A stretch of 64,000 nucleotides of DNA from Oenococcus sicerae (GCF_004102045.2 NZ_CP029684.2:1-64000); one strand, 5' to 3'. Numbered from the stretch's first letter, positions 10,315 through 21,696 are shown. Translations and numbers: made by a program. The notes: generated by a model from the sequence alone, not told the origin.

Positions 10315-10595
10315 GACAAAAGCTGCACAAAAAGCAGTGTAACGGCACGGTTAGCTAATTGCAAAATCAGCATAGCCACGATCGGTGAAAAATCGATCCC
10401 AACAATCAAAGGAATAAAACGTCGAACAATGCGAATCAAAGGTTCTACCATCCAATCCAGCCAATAGACAAAGCGAGAACCACGATTAACCGGCAGCCAA
10501 GAAACGATCGCCCACAAAAAAATAATCCACGAGTAAATATCGATTGCCCAGTGAATTATCAGGTATATGTAATAAAGAAGATTAGAAACGAGCAT
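10311..10595 (-). CDS. YggT family membrane protein
   Basis: A small membrane protein with two hydrophobic segments (about residues 4-31 and 61-90) and the YggT hallmark VEPLIRIVRRFIP in between. The ATG at 10595 is preferred; it lies inside the last codons of sepF, so translation is probably coupled. A start at 10640 is possible but would extend the overlap. The family (YlmG in B. subtilis) is conserved beside sepF and is connected with membrane and septum organisation, without a firm biochemical role. Confidence 0.82.
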   Translation of the reverse strand: MLVSNLLYYIYLIIHWAIDIYSWIIFLWAIVSWLPVNRGSRFVYWLDWMVEPLIRIVRRFIPLIVGIDFSPIVAMLILQLANRAVTLLFVQLLS

Positions 10596-11121
10596 TTTGA
10601 CCAACAGAATTCGCAGCTGAACCAGATCCGGAAACAGCATAATTATTGGGTGCGATCAGCCAAATATCATCAGAAATCTTTTCGATCGAACCTTCCACTG
10701 CATAGATCGCGCCAGCAACAAAATCAACAATTTTTGAGGATTGTGTATCATCAATTGCGGAAAAATTAACAATGACAGCTTCGTGCAGCAACAATTGATT
10801 AACAATAGTTTTGGCATCAGAAAAAACTTTCGGAACAAACAGGGCAATATGACTATCAATTTTTGTTGAATTGCTAGCAGTCTGTGTTGAAGAATTAACG
10901 GCTGACATTTTAGGTTGTTGACGATAACCGCCCTCATAACCATACGAATTTTGCTGACCCTTATAACCATTAAAATTCTGTGCCGAGTCATTAGGACCTT
11001 GCTGCTGCGTATTATTTACAGGCTGCCGTCTTTGTTCAGGCCGCTGCTCGTAATTCGAGTCCTCATATTCCTCTTCGTCGTCGTCTGCGCCGCCGAAAAA
11101 ACTTTTAAATGAAAATGCCAT
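10582..11121 (-). CDS. sepF: Cell division protein SepF
   Basis: SepF bundles FtsZ filaments and anchors them to the membrane. The 179-residue product has the expected short N-terminal amphipathic helix (MAFSFKSFFGG), a low-complexity Gln/Asn/Tyr-rich linker (about residues 20-75), and the globular SepF domain from about residue 88 (IALFVPKVFSDAKTIVNQLL, then GAIYAVEG). The linker is acidic at first and then very rich in Q and N, longer than in many relatives. The gene follows ftsZ after 18 bp. Confidence 0.93.
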   Translation of the reverse strand: MAFSFKSFFGGADDDEEEYEDSNYEQRPEQRRQPVNNTQQQGPNDSAQNFNGYKGQQNSYGYEGGYRQQPKMSAVNSSTQTASNSTKIDSHIALFVPKVFSDAKTIVNQLLLHEAVIVNFSAIDDTQSSKIVDFVAGAIYAVEGSIEKISDDIWLIAPNNYAVSGSGSAANSVGQNARF

Positions 11122-11139
11122 GTTTACTCCTAAAACTAT

Positions 11140-12537
11140 TTAGTGACGCTTGAAAAACGATGGACGTGATGATGAATCATCATCACTGGTTGGATCATTT
11201 GATTGACTGAAATTGGAATTTTGTTCTGCTTGACGATTGTACTGAGAGTCATTAGAAGCTGAACTATTATTCTGTGGATTTGTATTTTGTCCACGATGAA
11301 CTGTATTTAACTGCCAGTCTTCAAACAGTTTACCAGAACTTGGCTTTTGTTCGACCGGTGCAGCTGAACTCGTGTTTGGAACAACTTTATTGTTGCCCGT
11401 AATCGGGTCAACAGTAACTTTTGGAATATCATCAAAAACTGACGTTTTTTGCTGGTCTGCAGCTGCAGAAGATGCCGTGGTCGCAGAATCAACCGTGAAG
11501 ACATCCGTTGTATTTGATGCTGACTGGCTTTGGCCGGTTCCTTGATTGATATGTGTCGCAACAACTGTAACGCGTACTTCGTCTTCCAACTTGTCATCAA
11601 CGGAAGTACCGAAGACGATGTTAACATCTTGGCCAGCCGCCTGAGTCACAACATCAGCTGCTGTTTGAGCTTCATACAGAGACATATCAGCTGAACCTGT
11701 CACACTCAAGATGACATCAGAAGCACCTTTCAGATCAACTTCTAATAGCGGTGAAGCAATTGCAGCCTTTGTCGCTTCGGCCGCACGATTTTCACCAGTT
11801 GCCGAACCAATACCCATCAATGCCATACCGCCATTGGTCATGATCGTCTTAACATCGGCAAAATCCAAGTTGATGATGCCTGGCTTAGTGATCAAGTCTG
11901 AAATTCCGCGAACGCCCTGCAGCAACGTATTGTCAGCTGCCCTAAAGGAATCTGCCAAAGATGCTTTGCGATCCATGATTTCCAGCAAGCGATTATTGGA
12001 AACAACAACTAAGGTATCAACATTTTCCTTTAACTTAGCAATGCCTTCAGCTGCAAAACGAGCTCGCTTTGGACCTTCAAAATTAAATGGTCTTGTGACA
12101 ACGCCAACAGTCAAAGCGCCTACTTCGCGTGCAATTCGTGCAATTACCGGTGCCGCACCATTTCCAGTGCCGCCGCCCATTCCAGCTGTTACAAAGACTA
12201 AGTCCGCCCCTTGCAAAACTTCCTGGATCGATTGTTGGGATTCCTCGCCAGCTTTTTCACCTACCTCAGGCGTTGAACCAGCACCCAGGCCACGAGTCAA
12301 TTTAGGTCCCAATTGCAATTTATTAGGCGCCTTAGAAGCGCTCAGAGCCTGCATATCGGTATTAGCAACGATAAACTGAACACCCTCAATACCTTCTTCG
12401 ATCATACGGTCAATGGCATTTGATCCACCACCACCAACACCGATGACTTTGATATTCGCACCATATCCGGACTGTGCTGCTGGTACAACAAGGTCGGCAT
12501 TCACATTATTTTCTGTTGTTTTTTTTCTTCCTACCAT
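11140..12537 (-). CDS. ftsZ: Cell division GTPase FtsZ
   Basis: FtsZ polymerises into the Z-ring. The GTP-binding core is intact: [13 protein letters not shown] near residue 33, the tubulin signature [11 protein letters not shown] near residue 121, and the T7 loop [12 protein letters not shown] near residue 223. After the core (about residue 330) comes a long Ser/Gln/Asn-rich disordered linker of roughly 120 residues. The protein ends in RPSFFKRH, a recognisable variant of the conserved C-terminal peptide that binds FtsA and SepF. The length is 465. The start ATG is 9 bp beyond the ftsA stop. Confidence 0.97.
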   Translation of the reverse strand: MVGRKKTTENNVNADLVVPAAQSGYGANIKVIGVGGGGSNAIDRMIEEGIEGVQFIVANTDMQALSASKAPNKLQLGPKLTRGLGAGSTPEVGEKAGEESQQSIQEVLQGADLVFVTAGMGGGTGNGAAPVIARIAREVGALTVGVVTRPFNFEGPKRARFAAEGIAKLKENVDTLVVVSNNRLLEIMDRKASLADSFRAADNTLLQGVRGISDLITKPGIINLDFADVKTIMTNGGMALMGIGSATGENRAAEATKAAIASPLLEVDLKGASDVILSVTGSADMSLYEAQTAADVVTQAAGQDVNIVFGTSVDDKLEDEVRVTVVATHINQGTGQSQSASNTTDVFTVDSATTASSAAADQQKTSVFDDIPKVTVDPITGNNKVVPNTSSAAPVEQKPSSGKLFEDWQLNTVHRGQNTNPQNNSSASNDSQYNRQAEQNSNFSQSNDPTSDDDSSSRPSFFKRH

Positions 12538-12546
12538 TTTTACCTC

Positions 12547-13878
12547 TTATTCGAACATCTGCGAGTAATATTCTTTTATTTTATCAAGAAAACTCGGCTT
12601 TTTATCAGTGGATCTAGTATGTTTTGGATTTTTTGTTTTCTGGGTGCTGCCTCCAGAAGCTGCATCAGCAAAATTCGCACTCGGCGCAACCAGTGCCAGG
12701 TTAAGTGTACGCTTTGCCAGCCAGTCTGTCACAGATTGATTTGCAACGTAATTAGCAACCGATAGTGCGTTAACAAATGAAGGATGTCTCAAACCAATTT
12801 CCTGTGGAACGAAGACACGAACCTCTTTATTAAAACGTTTATTAAATAATTCATCAATTCCTGATAAGGCCGCGCCGCCACCGGTTAAGATCATCGATCT
12901 GGGCACGGCGATCGACTGAAGTTGATTTAAGTGGGCATAAAGCTCAGATGAAATTTCTTCCAAACGAGCGCCAATTATCTGTGATAAATAATTAACCGGC
13001 ATTTTTTGAACTTGACCAGTACCTGCTTGATTCAATTCAATCACGCGATCACTATTTAATTTCAACGGGTCGGCATAACCGAAATCGCGTTTGATCTGTT
13101 CCGCCTGTCCAAAGCTGATACTGATACGGTCCTGCTGATCTAAAACGACCCGAATATCAGAAGTGATGAAAGCGCCGCCCTGCTGAATATTAGCAATAAA
13201 CTGTAGCCGATGGCCTTGAACGATTGAAGCAGTTGTCTGCGAAGCACCTAGATCAACGATGATACTGCCTTTATTTTGATCGTTTTCAGAAAGTATCAAC
13301 TCACTTTCGGCGATCGGTGACAAAATCAGTTCAGAGATAATCAGTCCTGCTTGTCTAACTGCAGTTTTAAGATTTTCGACAATTGTTTTCGGGCCGATAA
13401 AAACCTGTGCATTCACTTCTAAGATCACTCCGACCATATCAAGAGGATTAGGAACTTGTCCAAAACCGTCAATCACGAAATCTTCTGGAACCAAATCCAC
13501 GACTTCTTGGTTAGCTGCCAGCTGTGCCGTTGAAATAGCTTGTCTAAAGGCATTAATGACATCATCTTCAGTAATACGTTTATCGTTGCGTGCGACATTG
13601 ACCGATCCATGAACGCGCAGCATGGAAACTTGAATAGCTGGCAGCGACACACTGACTTCATTGATCGAAAAATCAGCTTTGCTTTCCGCTTGAGCAACTG
13701 CTTGTGAAATCGCTCGGCTTGCCGAAGCGATATCAACGACCATACCGTGTTTAACGCCGGCACTCGGTGTTTCACCAACTGCCACGATGCCATAATGCTG
13801 ATTTGGCGTCTTTTTAATGATCACACATTTAATTTTATCTGAGCCGACATCAAGACCGACTATCACATCATTATTCAT
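12547..13878 (-). CDS. ftsA: Cell division protein FtsA
   Basis: FtsA is the actin-like membrane tether of the Z-ring. The start is set at ATG 13878 (MNNDVIVGLDVGSDKIKC), the usual FtsA opening with the phosphate-1 loop; a TTG five codons earlier is possible. Other actin-fold motifs: IIVDLGASQTTASIV near residue 205 and ILTGGGAALSGIDE near residue 330. The C-terminus FLDKIKEYYSQMFE is a typical amphipathic membrane-targeting helix. A ribosome-binding site is not obvious. Confidence 0.94.
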   Translation of the reverse strand: MNNDVIVGLDVGSDKIKCVIIKKTPNQHYGIVAVGETPSAGVKHGMVVDIASASRAISQAVAQAESKADFSINEVSVSLPAIQVSMLRVHGSVNVARNDKRITEDDVINAFRQAISTAQLAANQEVVDLVPEDFVIDGFGQVPNPLDMVGVILEVNAQVFIGPKTIVENLKTAVRQAGLIISELILSPIAESELILSENDQNKGSIIVDLGASQTTASIVQGHRLQFIANIQQGGAFITSDIRVVLDQQDRISISFGQAEQIKRDFGYADPLKLNSDRVIELNQAGTGQVQKMPVNYLSQIIGARLEEISSELYAHLNQLQSIAVPRSMILTGGGAALSGIDELFNKRFNKEVRVFVPQEIGLRHPSFVNALSVANYVANQSVTDWLAKRTLNLALVAPSANFADAASGGSTQKTKNPKHTRSTDKKPSFLDKIKEYYSQMFE

Positions 13879-13977
13879 ATCCAACAAACACAAATTTAAC
13901 AGTCATTGCAGTCAGAATAAAGCTGTTTAAAATCATCTTAATTTTCAAACATTTGTTCGCTTTTTTCAAATGGCATA

Positions 13978-14844
13978 TTATTTCTTTGAACTGCTGCTTT
14001 TTTGGCTAGATTGATTCTTTGTATAGCTTGCAGAGTCTAATAAATGCTTGTCGGAATCTTGAAATTTTCGTGCAAATCCACCATATTCAAGATCAATCAC
14101 CCCTGTTTGGATACCTTTTTTCTCCATGGTCGCCAGCATCTGCGGGTAAAGATCCATTCTGCGATTCATTTCCGATGCATTGATATAAACCAAATTTCCA
14201 TCGTTCATGATTAATGCGAGTCTTTTCTGGGAACCTTTGATCGGTGAATAAATAATCTGTCCAATATCCGAGCGCATGACTTTGTCTAACAATAAATAGG
14301 CCTTGATCGTGTTTTTTAAAACTTTCGAACCAATCTGAAAATTCGTATAAACGGGTGCTTGGCCATCTGGCTGGACGATACCAGACCTGCTTTTTGCATT
14401 TTGGTCAAGACGATACCAATGCTGTCCTTTTTGGATATATCCTGTGGTCAAGTTTTCTGTCACCGCAACAGTAACGAAACCCTTTTGATTCATTTTCATT
14501 GATATTGAACGGATCGTCCGGTCATTTTTCACTCTATTTTTGACAGCTTGTTCTTGGCCGGCCCAAAGCCAATAAGGATCACCAACGTTCAAATTTATTC
14601 TTTTTAAAACCTGCCGATAATCCATTTGAAAAGTCGATACTTTCGCCTCCTTGATTTTTTGCCAAGGACGTAGAAAAAACAGTAATTGGCTTAAAATGAC
14701 CAGCAAAATGATCACAGTAAAAAATAATCCAATCTTATTAAAAATTGGATTATTCACTGAGTAAATGGCCCCTGTTCCATTTTTAAAACGAAACATCGAC
14801 CGTTTAACAACCTTATGCGTTTGTCTTTTTCTGCTGGTTTTCAT
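13978..14844 (-). CDS. divIB: Cell division protein DivIB/FtsQ
   Basis: A bitopic division protein of the FtsQ/DivIB-FtsL-DivIC complex. It has a basic cytoplasmic tail (residues 1-35), one transmembrane helix (about 38-58), then an extracellular POTRA domain starting at AKVSTFQMDYRQVLKRINLNVGDPYW, the beta domain, and a Ser/Lys-rich tail (SSQKSSSSKK). At 288 residues its size is normal. The coding region overlaps the end of murG by 32 bp. The 98-bp gap before ftsA is the largest in the cluster. Confidence 0.9.
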   Translation of the reverse strand: MKTSRKRQTHKVVKRSMFRFKNGTGAIYSVNNPIFNKIGLFFTVIILLVILSQLLFFLRPWQKIKEAKVSTFQMDYRQVLKRINLNVGDPYWLWAGQEQAVKNRVKNDRTIRSISMKMNQKGFVTVAVTENLTTGYIQKGQHWYRLDQNAKSRSGIVQPDGQAPVYTNFQIGSKVLKNTIKAYLLLDKVMRSDIGQIIYSPIKGSQKRLALIMNDGNLVYINASEMNRRMDLYPQMLATMEKKGIQTGVIDLEYGGFARKFQDSDKHLLDSASYTKNQSSQKSSSSKK

Positions 14845-15937
14845 GAATAAGCTGTGTCAAAAGTTCGTACAATTTATCAGCCGCATCTGGATGACCGAGT
14901 GATTTGGCAGCCTGAGCCATAGTTGCTAATTTAGCTGGATCGTCTAAGATATCAGTCATATCGTGATAAAGTTTAGCAGCTGAAAGTTCCGTCTCGATGA
15001 TCACCTCAGCAGCCCCAATTTCTTCTAATTGACGTGCATTTTTTTCCTGATGATTGGCCGTGACATTCGGTGAAGGAACCAAAATCGATGGAATGCCTAG
15101 CGCCGTGATCTCAGCTAAAGTCGTTGCACCAGATCGACTAACTAATAGCGAAATTTTTGGTAAAACATCATTCATATTGTCCAAATAAGGTAAAACGACA
15201 AAATGACGGCTGGACACATGAAGATCGGCTAATTGCGTACTGACTGAATCAAAATACTTTCGACCAGTAACGAAGATCGCCTGTAGTCTATCCTGTTTGA
15301 CGAAGCGCTGTGCAAAGCCAACGATCGCTGAATTAATTTTCAACGCACCACCAGAACCTCCGAAAATCAAAACGGTTGGTTTTTTTGGATCAAGATCAAA
15401 TTCCGAAAGACTGAAATCATGCTTTTGCTCAGCTACCTGCTGGCCGCGCGGATTACCGGTTAAAATGACTTTACCGCTAGGAAATTGATTCGCTGCATGC
15501 GGAAAACTGATCGCGATCTTTTCAGCACCACGACTGAGAAATTTATTCGTCATCCCAGCAATCGAATTTTGTTCATTGATCACAGTTGGAACGGCCATGC
15601 GCTGAGCGGCATATAACACAGCCCCACTGACATAGCCGCCGGTTCCTAGAACGATATCAGGTTTAAAATCACTGATAATTTTTTTTGAAGCCTTGACGGC
15701 TTTCAAAAAAAGATTGACCGTCTTAAGATTTGTTAAAGAAAGTGAACGGGAAAAGCCCTGCACATGCAGCTGCTTAAAATCAATGCCAGTCTTCGGAACG
15801 ATCGATCCTTCCAATCCACGATATGACCCGACATATAAGATCTGAGAATCCGGTTCGTGTTTTAGAACAGACTCAACCAAAGCTAGAGCCGGATAAATAT
15901 GGCCGCCAGTGCCGCCTCCAGAAACAATTAATCTCAT
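14813..15937 (-). CDS. murG: MurG, lipid II-forming N-acetylglucosaminyltransferase
   Basis: MurG transfers GlcNAc to lipid I to make lipid II at the inner face of the membrane. The protein begins [22 protein letters not shown] with the GT-B glycine loop GGGTGGHIYPA, and has the second glycine loop IFGGSGGALKIN near residue 190 and SRSGATTLAEITALGIPSI near residue 265. It is full length (374). The start overlaps the murD stop by 4 bp. Confidence 0.97.
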   Translation of the reverse strand: MRLIVSGGGTGGHIYPALALVESVLKHEPDSQILYVGSYRGLEGSIVPKTGIDFKQLHVQGFSRSLSLTNLKTVNLFLKAVKASKKIISDFKPDIVLGTGGYVSGAVLYAAQRMAVPTVINEQNSIAGMTNKFLSRGAEKIAISFPHAANQFPSGKVILTGNPRGQQVAEQKHDFSLSEFDLDPKKPTVLIFGGSGGALKINSAIVGFAQRFVKQDRLQAIFVTGRKYFDSVSTQLADLHVSSRHFVVLPYLDNMNDVLPKISLLVSRSGATTLAEITALGIPSILVPSPNVTANHQEKNARQLEEIGAAEVIIETELSAAKLYHDMTDILDDPAKLATMAQAAKSLGHPDAADKLYELLTQLIHENQQKKTNA

Positions 15938-17250
15938 AACCAGCCTTCCTCGCTTTTGATCATTTTTTTAAACTCAGTTCCACGAATCTCAAAATTCGGG
16001 AATTGATCCCAACTTGCTGCCGCTGGGCTGAATAACAATACTTGGCCTGCTTGGCTGTTCTTTTTGGCCGCCAGCGTAGCTTGTGCAAGGTCATCCACAA
16101 TAATGATCTGTTTGACACCGGCCGCTTGTCCAGCTTTTTCTAACTTATGTTTCGTCTGGCCGTAGCAGATCAAAAGAACCACATTTTTTAGGTTGGGAGT
16201 TAAACGGTTGAGATCGTCACCGCGATCAAGTCCGCCAGCAATCAAAACGATCTGATTGTTAAAACTGCCAAGTGCCTTTTGAGTTGCTTCAATATCAGTT
16301 GCCTTGGAGTCATTATAGACAATGCGGTCATGAATGCTGCCAACCGGCTCCAAGCGATGTTCCAGTCCTGTGAAACTGCTCAAAATCTTCTCGATCGCGT
16401 GATTTGAAACACCGAAAATTTTTGCCGCTGTAACAGCAGCTAGAATATTTTCCAAATTATGTTCACCAACAAGCACGATTTTAGATGTATCGATTATTTT
16501 TTCATCCTCAAAATAAATCGCACCATCATTCACGTATGTATTCACAGAAGTATTGGTTGGCGAAAAATAATAGGCATCTGCCTGTGAACGACGAGCAAAA
16601 TCTTTGGAGTCGCTGGAAGCATCATTTAAAATCAGATAGTCGTCTGCCGTTTGATGCTGAGTGATCGAAAACTTCGCCTGCAGGTAATTTTCTCTCGTAT
16701 GATGAAAATCAATATGCGAAGCAAAAAGATTCGTAATAACCGCGATTTTAGGCTTAATATTTTGAGTTCCCAGTAATTGAAAACTGGATAATTCCAGCAT
16801 CAAAACTTTTGGCTGAACATCAGGTAATAATAATTCACTCACGGGAATGCCAATATTTCCACCCACTTTAACATCGACATTGTCTGCCGCCAGCATTTGA
16901 CCGATCAGTGTCGTGGTTGTCGTTTTGCCATTTGATCCAGTCACAGCCATTACTTCACCTTTAAACTGGTCTAAAGCGACCTGTACTTCAGTCAAAACTG
17001 GAATGTGCCATTCAAGCGCCTTTTCGATAATCGGTTTTTCATATCTGATACCTGGATTTTTCACCAATAAATCAAAACTTTTATCGATATCAGTTACAAA
17101 TTTCGTGTCTGCAAAAAGATCATCCGGTCGATCGTCAGCAGTGACGTAAACATCAGCATTGAGTTTTTTTAATAATTGATAAACCGCTTTGCCAGAACGT
17201 GCCCAGCCGTAAACTAATACTTTTTTGTTTGCATAAGTTATCTTGTCCAT
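15934..17250 (-). CDS. murD: UDP-N-acetylmuramoylalanine-D-glutamate ligase MurD
   Basis: MurD adds D-glutamate to UDP-MurNAc-L-Ala. The start [20 protein letters not shown] (ATG 17250) overlaps the mraY 3' end by 13 bp; a longer frame to 17292 would only repeat mraY sequence. Mur-ligase motifs are visible: [15 protein letters not shown] near residue 110, HLDFHHT-like region [24 protein letters not shown] and [12 protein letters not shown] near residue 305. It is complete at 438 residues. Confidence 0.96.
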   Translation of the reverse strand: MDKITYANKKVLVYGWARSGKAVYQLLKKLNADVYVTADDRPDDLFADTKFVTDIDKSFDLLVKNPGIRYEKPIIEKALEWHIPVLTEVQVALDQFKGEVMAVTGSNGKTTTTTLIGQMLAADNVDVKVGGNIGIPVSELLLPDVQPKVLMLELSSFQLLGTQNIKPKIAVITNLFASHIDFHHTRENYLQAKFSITQHQTADDYLILNDASSDSKDFARRSQADAYYFSPTNTSVNTYVNDGAIYFEDEKIIDTSKIVLVGEHNLENILAAVTAAKIFGVSNHAIEKILSSFTGLEHRLEPVGSIHDRIVYNDSKATDIEATQKALGSFNNQIVLIAGGLDRGDDLNRLTPNLKNVVLLICYGQTKHKLEKAGQAAGVKQIIIVDDLAQATLAAKKNSQAGQVLLFSPAAASWDQFPNFEIRGTEFKKMIKSEEGWL

Positions 17251-18221
17251 ACGAATACTCCAATCAGAGTAATTATAAGCTGAATCCCCCAAAAGGTAGC
17301 ATCAATTTTCCATTCACTCCAGCCGATTTTCTGAAAGCTGTGCTGCAATGGTGCTACTGGGAAAACTCTGACATGGAAAAAGTGGTACACGGAAATTTGA
17401 ATCATAACCGATAATGTGTCGATAACCAAAATCAAACCAAACCACACTAGGCTCCATGGATTTTGCAAAAAAATAGCATTGATCGCCATGCCAGCGCCTA
17501 AGGCCATACTGCCGGAATCGCCCATGAAGATCTTGGCTTTCGGTTTGTTAAAAAACAGATAAGCAATCAACGAACCGACAACAGAAAAATCGAAAATGAC
17601 CAGCAGATCCAAGCCGTTTTTCAAACCAATAAAGCCATAACCCGCGAAAATTAGAATGGCAATACCCGCCAGTAAGCCATCGATACCGTCAACAAAATTG
17701 GCAGCGTTGCTCCAACCAACAAACCACACCAAGTAAAAAATAAACTGAATGACAAAATAAAAAGGTAAGATCTTCAAAAAAGAAAAAGTCAGTTTGTCCG
17801 GAATTCTCGAAAAAATCAGAGCCGCTGTGATCAAAGCGGCTGAAATGATTTGTGCAATTAATTTAGGAATAAAACGAAATCCCTCATCGCGATGATAAAA
17901 TACTTTTAACGCGTCATCAATAAATCCGATCAAGCCAAAAGAAAGAAAACTAACAATAAAAAAAATGATCCCGGCCGAGACTGTCTTGCAAAAAAACATC
18001 ACGATCAAGGTCGTGATAATCGAGCTTGGGATGAAGACGATGCCACCCATCGAAGGCGTACCGTTTTTCTTAGAAGTATCAACGCCGAAAGCCTTCTTGC
18101 CGGTTCTTTCAACACCTACTTCGCCCCGAGTTGTTAAATATTTGATCAAAAAAGGAATCGAAATAAATGTCATTAAGAATCCGATCGCTAACGGAAAAAT
18201 CATTTCCAACATCTTCATCAT
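17238..18221 (-). CDS. mraY: Phospho-N-acetylmuramoyl-pentapeptide transferase MraY
   Basis: MraY links the MurNAc-pentapeptide to undecaprenyl phosphate to form lipid I. It is a polytopic membrane protein with about ten hydrophobic segments. Family motifs: [11 protein letters not shown] near residue 54, FIDDALKV near residue 103, [15 protein letters not shown] near residue 172, and [14 protein letters not shown] near residue 235. At 327 residues it is full length. The start overlaps the preceding penicillin-binding protein gene by 4 bp. Confidence 0.96.
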   Translation of the reverse strand: MMKMLEMIFPLAIGFLMTFISIPFLIKYLTTRGEVGVERTGKKAFGVDTSKKNGTPSMGGIVFIPSSIITTLIVMFFCKTVSAGIIFFIVSFLSFGLIGFIDDALKVFYHRDEGFRFIPKLIAQIISAALITAALIFSRIPDKLTFSFLKILPFYFVIQFIFYLVWFVGWSNAANFVDGIDGLLAGIAILIFAGYGFIGLKNGLDLLVIFDFSVVGSLIAYLFFNKPKAKIFMGDSGSMALGAGMAINAIFLQNPWSLVWFGLILVIDTLSVMIQISVYHFFHVRVFPVAPLQHSFQKIGWSEWKIDATFWGIQLIITLIGVFVWTR

Positions 18222-20371
18222 TGCAGTTTAACCTCCAAATTTTCACCCTGTTCAATTATCCCTTTGGTTATTATACTTTGCGATACGACTTTGCCGGCAC
18301 CTGAATAAGTCAGTTTGACACCCGCATAATGTGCAAATGCAGCGACGTCAGAAATTGACCAGCCCGTTATATCAGGCATCGAAATCGTACCTGAACTTTT
18401 AACAAAAATTTTTTGTCCACTGATAATTTTTGACTCAGGGCTGACTGACTGCTGCGTGATTTTTTTATTGTTATCGCCAATCAGAACCAGCTTGGTGTTG
18501 CTGTTGTTCAGCGAAAGCGTCGCTTGAGAGAGTGTTTTGCCGGTCAGATCTGGTACGACGATATTTTTAACACTAACAGGCTGGTTTACCTTAGCGTTAT
18601 TTAAAGCAGACATGATCAAAGGATGAAAGACTGTATTAATCGTTGTGTCTGCCAAACCACCAATGAATTTTTGCGGTTGTTTTAAATACATATAGAAAAT
18701 AAATTTTGGATGATCAGCAGGAACCAATACTTCAACCGAATGAGTCGATTCTTCATAATTATTCGTGTATTTGCCATTAATAGCGATCTGGGCAGTTCCA
18801 GTCTTAGCAGCAATCTGATAGCCTTGTTTAGCTAGAGAATAGGTTCGTGCCGTGCCGTCCGATAAGTTGACAACATCGATCATATCTTTTCTGACCTGCT
18901 CAGCAGTTGACTGTTTAATCGTCCTTGATAAAACAGTTTTCTGATGTTTGTAGACGATTTTTTGAGTATCAGGATCGACAACTTTTGAAACAAGATAGGG
19001 ACGAATTTCCTTGCCATCATTTGCGATGGCAGTCAGGCTTTGAACAATTTGCATCGGTGTCACTTCAATGCCTTGGCCAAAGGCCGTGTTAGCCTGCTCA
19101 ATCGGTTCGTTAAAAACAATTGAACCACCAGCTTCATTTGGCAGCATTGTTTTGGTTGGCTGAAGAAAGCGGAAACGGTGAATATAATTTAGCCAAGTAG
19201 CAGCTCCCATGCTGATCTCGGTTTTTGCAAAAGCGACATTTGATGAACGAGCAAATCCTTCTCGATAGGACAAAATACCCATATTGCTTTCGGCATCATA
19301 AACTTTTTGCGTGCCGATATTCAATTCCCCCGATTTAAATGTTGCTGTCGGATTCCAGTGACCACTTTCAATAGCTGCCGACAAAGTAAAAGCCTTCATC
19401 GTCGATCCAGGTTCGATCGGGTCTTGTACGAGCAAATTATCCCACATCTTGCCTAAGCCGCTCTTTGTCGTTGCGTTAAAAGTGGGTCGTTGACTAGCGG
19501 CTAAGATCGCACCGCTTTGGGCATTGATCAGCATCGCTGCCATTGCCTTTGGCTTAGTCGTTTTATAGACGCTGCTCATTAAATTTTCTAATTGAAATTG
19601 AAGATTGTAATTAAGTGTTAAATAAACATCATCACCATCTTTAGCTTTTTTATTTGTGTAGGAAGTCAAAGAAACACCCTCGGCCGTTTGCTGACCGGTT
19701 TTCAAACCGGCTTTGCCAGTTAAATATTTGTTCATCGAAGATTCAATGCCCATAATACCGGTCATTTTTGTTGTCTGATTTTTCGAATTGGTCTTATTGG
19801 CAGTTAAGCCGATTAATTGAGAGGCAAAAACACCATTCGGATACAGCCTTGCGGCAGATGTCGTAAAATCCAATCCGGACAATTTTGCCGCCACAATTTT
19901 ATCATGCTGAGCAATACTAAGATTTTGACCCGCTGAGCCGAATTCGACTTGAAAAGTGCCTTGTTTTGCATTGAGACGCTGCAGAATATCACTTTCCTTT
20001 AAACCAATGACCTTTGACAACACTTTAGCGGCTTTCTTTTTATTTGTAACATAAAGCCGTTTTGTGCCGGACACATAATTTTTGTCAACAACGGCATACA
20101 AATTATAAGTGGTTGTATTTTCAGCCAGAGTCTGACCAGTCGTATCAAAGATGCTGCCCCGTTTTGGTTGAATCGATTGATCCGACACAAAACGGCGCAG
20201 CGTCTTTTCGGATAAGGTTCGCCCCTTAATATTTCTTGTAAAGGAAACATAGATAAATCTCAACGATAAGAGTAACAAAATAACCGAAATGGTAAAAAAA
20301 ATCATCATTCCGGCTCTTTTACTCCGCATAATTGGGTTGATTTTTAGTTTTTTACGTTTTTTTTGATCCAC
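18218..20371 (-). CDS. Division-type penicillin-binding protein (PBP2X-like) with PASTA domains
   Basis: A class B peptidoglycan transpeptidase for septal wall synthesis. Order: cytoplasmic basic tail, one transmembrane segment (about residues 21-43), PBP dimerisation domain, transpeptidase domain, two C-terminal PASTA domains (about 605-660 and 661-717, [17 protein letters not shown] then [15 protein letters not shown]). The active-site motifs are [10 protein letters not shown] (Ser nucleophile), SSN in [10 protein letters not shown], and AKTGTAQ. It overlaps mraY and follows ftsL after 3 bp. By position and architecture it corresponds to PBP2X/pbpB; the exact name is left open. Confidence 0.93.
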   Translation of the reverse strand: MDQKKRKKLKINPIMRSKRAGMMIFFTISVILLLLSLRFIYVSFTRNIKGRTLSEKTLRRFVSDQSIQPKRGSIFDTTGQTLAENTTTYNLYAVVDKNYVSGTKRLYVTNKKKAAKVLSKVIGLKESDILQRLNAKQGTFQVEFGSAGQNLSIAQHDKIVAAKLSGLDFTTSAARLYPNGVFASQLIGLTANKTNSKNQTTKMTGIMGIESSMNKYLTGKAGLKTGQQTAEGVSLTSYTNKKAKDGDDVYLTLNYNLQFQLENLMSSVYKTTKPKAMAAMLINAQSGAILAASQRPTFNATTKSGLGKMWDNLLVQDPIEPGSTMKAFTLSAAIESGHWNPTATFKSGELNIGTQKVYDAESNMGILSYREGFARSSNVAFAKTEISMGAATWLNYIHRFRFLQPTKTMLPNEAGGSIVFNEPIEQANTAFGQGIEVTPMQIVQSLTAIANDGKEIRPYLVSKVVDPDTQKIVYKHQKTVLSRTIKQSTAEQVRKDMIDVVNLSDGTARTYSLAKQGYQIAAKTGTAQIAINGKYTNNYEESTHSVEVLVPADHPKFIFYMYLKQPQKFIGGLADTTINTVFHPLIMSALNNAKVNQPVSVKNIVVPDLTGKTLSQATLSLNNSNTKLVLIGDNNKKITQQSVSPESKIISGQKIFVKSSGTISMPDITGWSISDVAAFAHYAGVKLTYSGAGKVVSQSIITKGIIEQGENLEVKLQ

Positions 20372-20374
20372 TTG

Positions 20375-20752
20375 TTATTTAATATTCTGCACGTTATCCG
20401 AATTTAACGTCATACCATTTTTTTTAGCAAACTTCTCCAGCGCTGCCATACTGGTCATCTGCGTAATTTGATCCTTATTTTTATCATTTTGACTTTTCAA
20501 CTGGCTGATCTGATTATTGGCAGCAGATAATTGATTATCGATTCGCGTTGTCTGATTGGAAATCAAAAGGCTGATAAACATCACTGCGCCAACAGCGGCT
20601 GTCAGCATAAAAACAAAAAGATAATCCTTAGACGACCAGCGCGCGCGCTTAAACTGCTGTTGCCGCTTAGTGGCAGAAAGCAGTTTTAAATTCGGCTGAT
20701 TTTGATCTGATTCTTGTTTATTATATGTTCTTGAAGGTGCGTTTTGTGCCAT
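20375..20752 (-). CDS. ftsL: Cell division protein FtsL
   Basis: A short bitopic protein: basic cytoplasmic part (residues 1-45), one transmembrane helix (about 46-67), then a coiled-coil with regular hydrophobic spacing (DNQLSAANNQISQLKSQND). Sequence identity in FtsL is low across species, so the call rests on size (125), topology and its position between rsmH and the division PBP. Its start overlaps the rsmH stop. Confidence 0.88.
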   Translation of the reverse strand: MAQNAPSRTYNKQESDQNQPNLKLLSATKRQQQFKRARWSSKDYLFVFMLTAAVGAVMFISLLISNQTTRIDNQLSAANNQISQLKSQNDKNKDQITQMTSMAALEKFAKKNGMTLNSDNVQNIK

Positions 20753-21696
20753 TAGTTTTTCTCCAAAACTCGAAGTTTGGCGCTATGAGCGCGGTGATTG
20801 GCTTCGATTTCTTTATCAGATGGAATAATCGGATGTTTCGTAATCAACTGAAAATCCTCGTGTATCAAGACATCCGGTACTGGTAATTTGCTGGGCAGTT
20901 GATTTCGGTTAGCCAGCTCTCGAAAAAACTGCTTAACAATTCGATCCTCTAACGATTGAAAAGTGATCACCGATATTCTTCCTTGTGCTGACAACAGATC
21001 GCTTGCCTGCTGAAGTGCCATTTTTAAAACGTTCAATTCATCATTGACGGCAATTCTAATTGCTTGAAAAGTTTTTTTAGCTGGATGACCCTTTTTATGC
21101 AAAACACGGTCAGGCAAGGATTTTTTAATAACTTCAACCAATTCCTCGGTCGTTTCGATCGGGGCTTTTTCACGTTGTCTAACAATTCCTTTAGCGATCG
21201 AACTCGCGAATTTTTCTTCACCATAGTGGTTGAATATTGAGGCTAATTCTTTGTATTCCCAGTTGTTGACGATCTGGTAGGCATCTAGTTCCTGTGTTTG
21301 ATCCATACGCATATCTAAACGGGCATCGCTGCGATAGCTGAAGCCTCTTGTTTGATCGTCGAATTGCGGCGAACTAACACCTAAATCAAAGACGATCCCA
21401 TCGATTTTAAAAACATTTCTCGCTGCTAATTCTGATGTCAAATTTTTAAAATTAGCGTGAATCAAAGTTAATCGTTTTTCGGCAATTTCTCTAGCAAAAC
21501 GTTTTGTATTATAAGCAATCGCATTATCATCCTGGTCAAAACTATAAACGTGCCCTGCCGCTGCTTTAGCCAGTAACAAAGCCGTGTGGCCGCCGCCCCC
21601 TAAAGTCGCATCGACATAATTGCCATTAGGTTTGACCTGCAAATTTTCGACCGCCTGCTGTAAGAAAACTGTGATATGTCCATAAGCCTCTGTCAT
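20752..21696 (-). CDS. rsmH: 16S rRNA (cytosine1402-N4)-methyltransferase RsmH
   Basis: RsmH (MraW) methylates N4 of C1402 in 16S rRNA. The N-terminus HITVFLQQAVENL is typical, followed by the SAM loop YVDATLGGGGHTALLL, the motif IVFDLGVSSPQFDD near residue 103, and GHPAKKTFQAIRIAVNDEL near residue 205. Length 314 is normal. The start overlaps the mraZ stop by 4 bp. Confidence 0.96.
   Translation of the reverse strand: MTEAYGHITVFLQQAVENLQVKPNGNYVDATLGGGGHTALLLAKAAAGHVYSFDQDDNAIAYNTKRFAREIAEKRLTLIHANFKNLTSELAARNVFKIDGIVFDLGVSSPQFDDQTRGFSYRSDARLDMRMDQTQELDAYQIVNNWEYKELASIFNHYGEEKFASSIAKGIVRQREKAPIETTEELVEVIKKSLPDRVLHKKGHPAKKTFQAIRIAVNDELNVLKMALQQASDLLSAQGRISVITFQSLEDRIVKQFFRELANRNQLPSKLPVPDVLIHEDFQLITKHPIIPSDKEIEANHRAHSAKLRVLEKN

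Noticed and set aside
10915-11112. Plus-strand frame opposite sepF
   Set aside because: Shadow of the Q/N-rich coding region of sepF; low-complexity translation with no homology signal.
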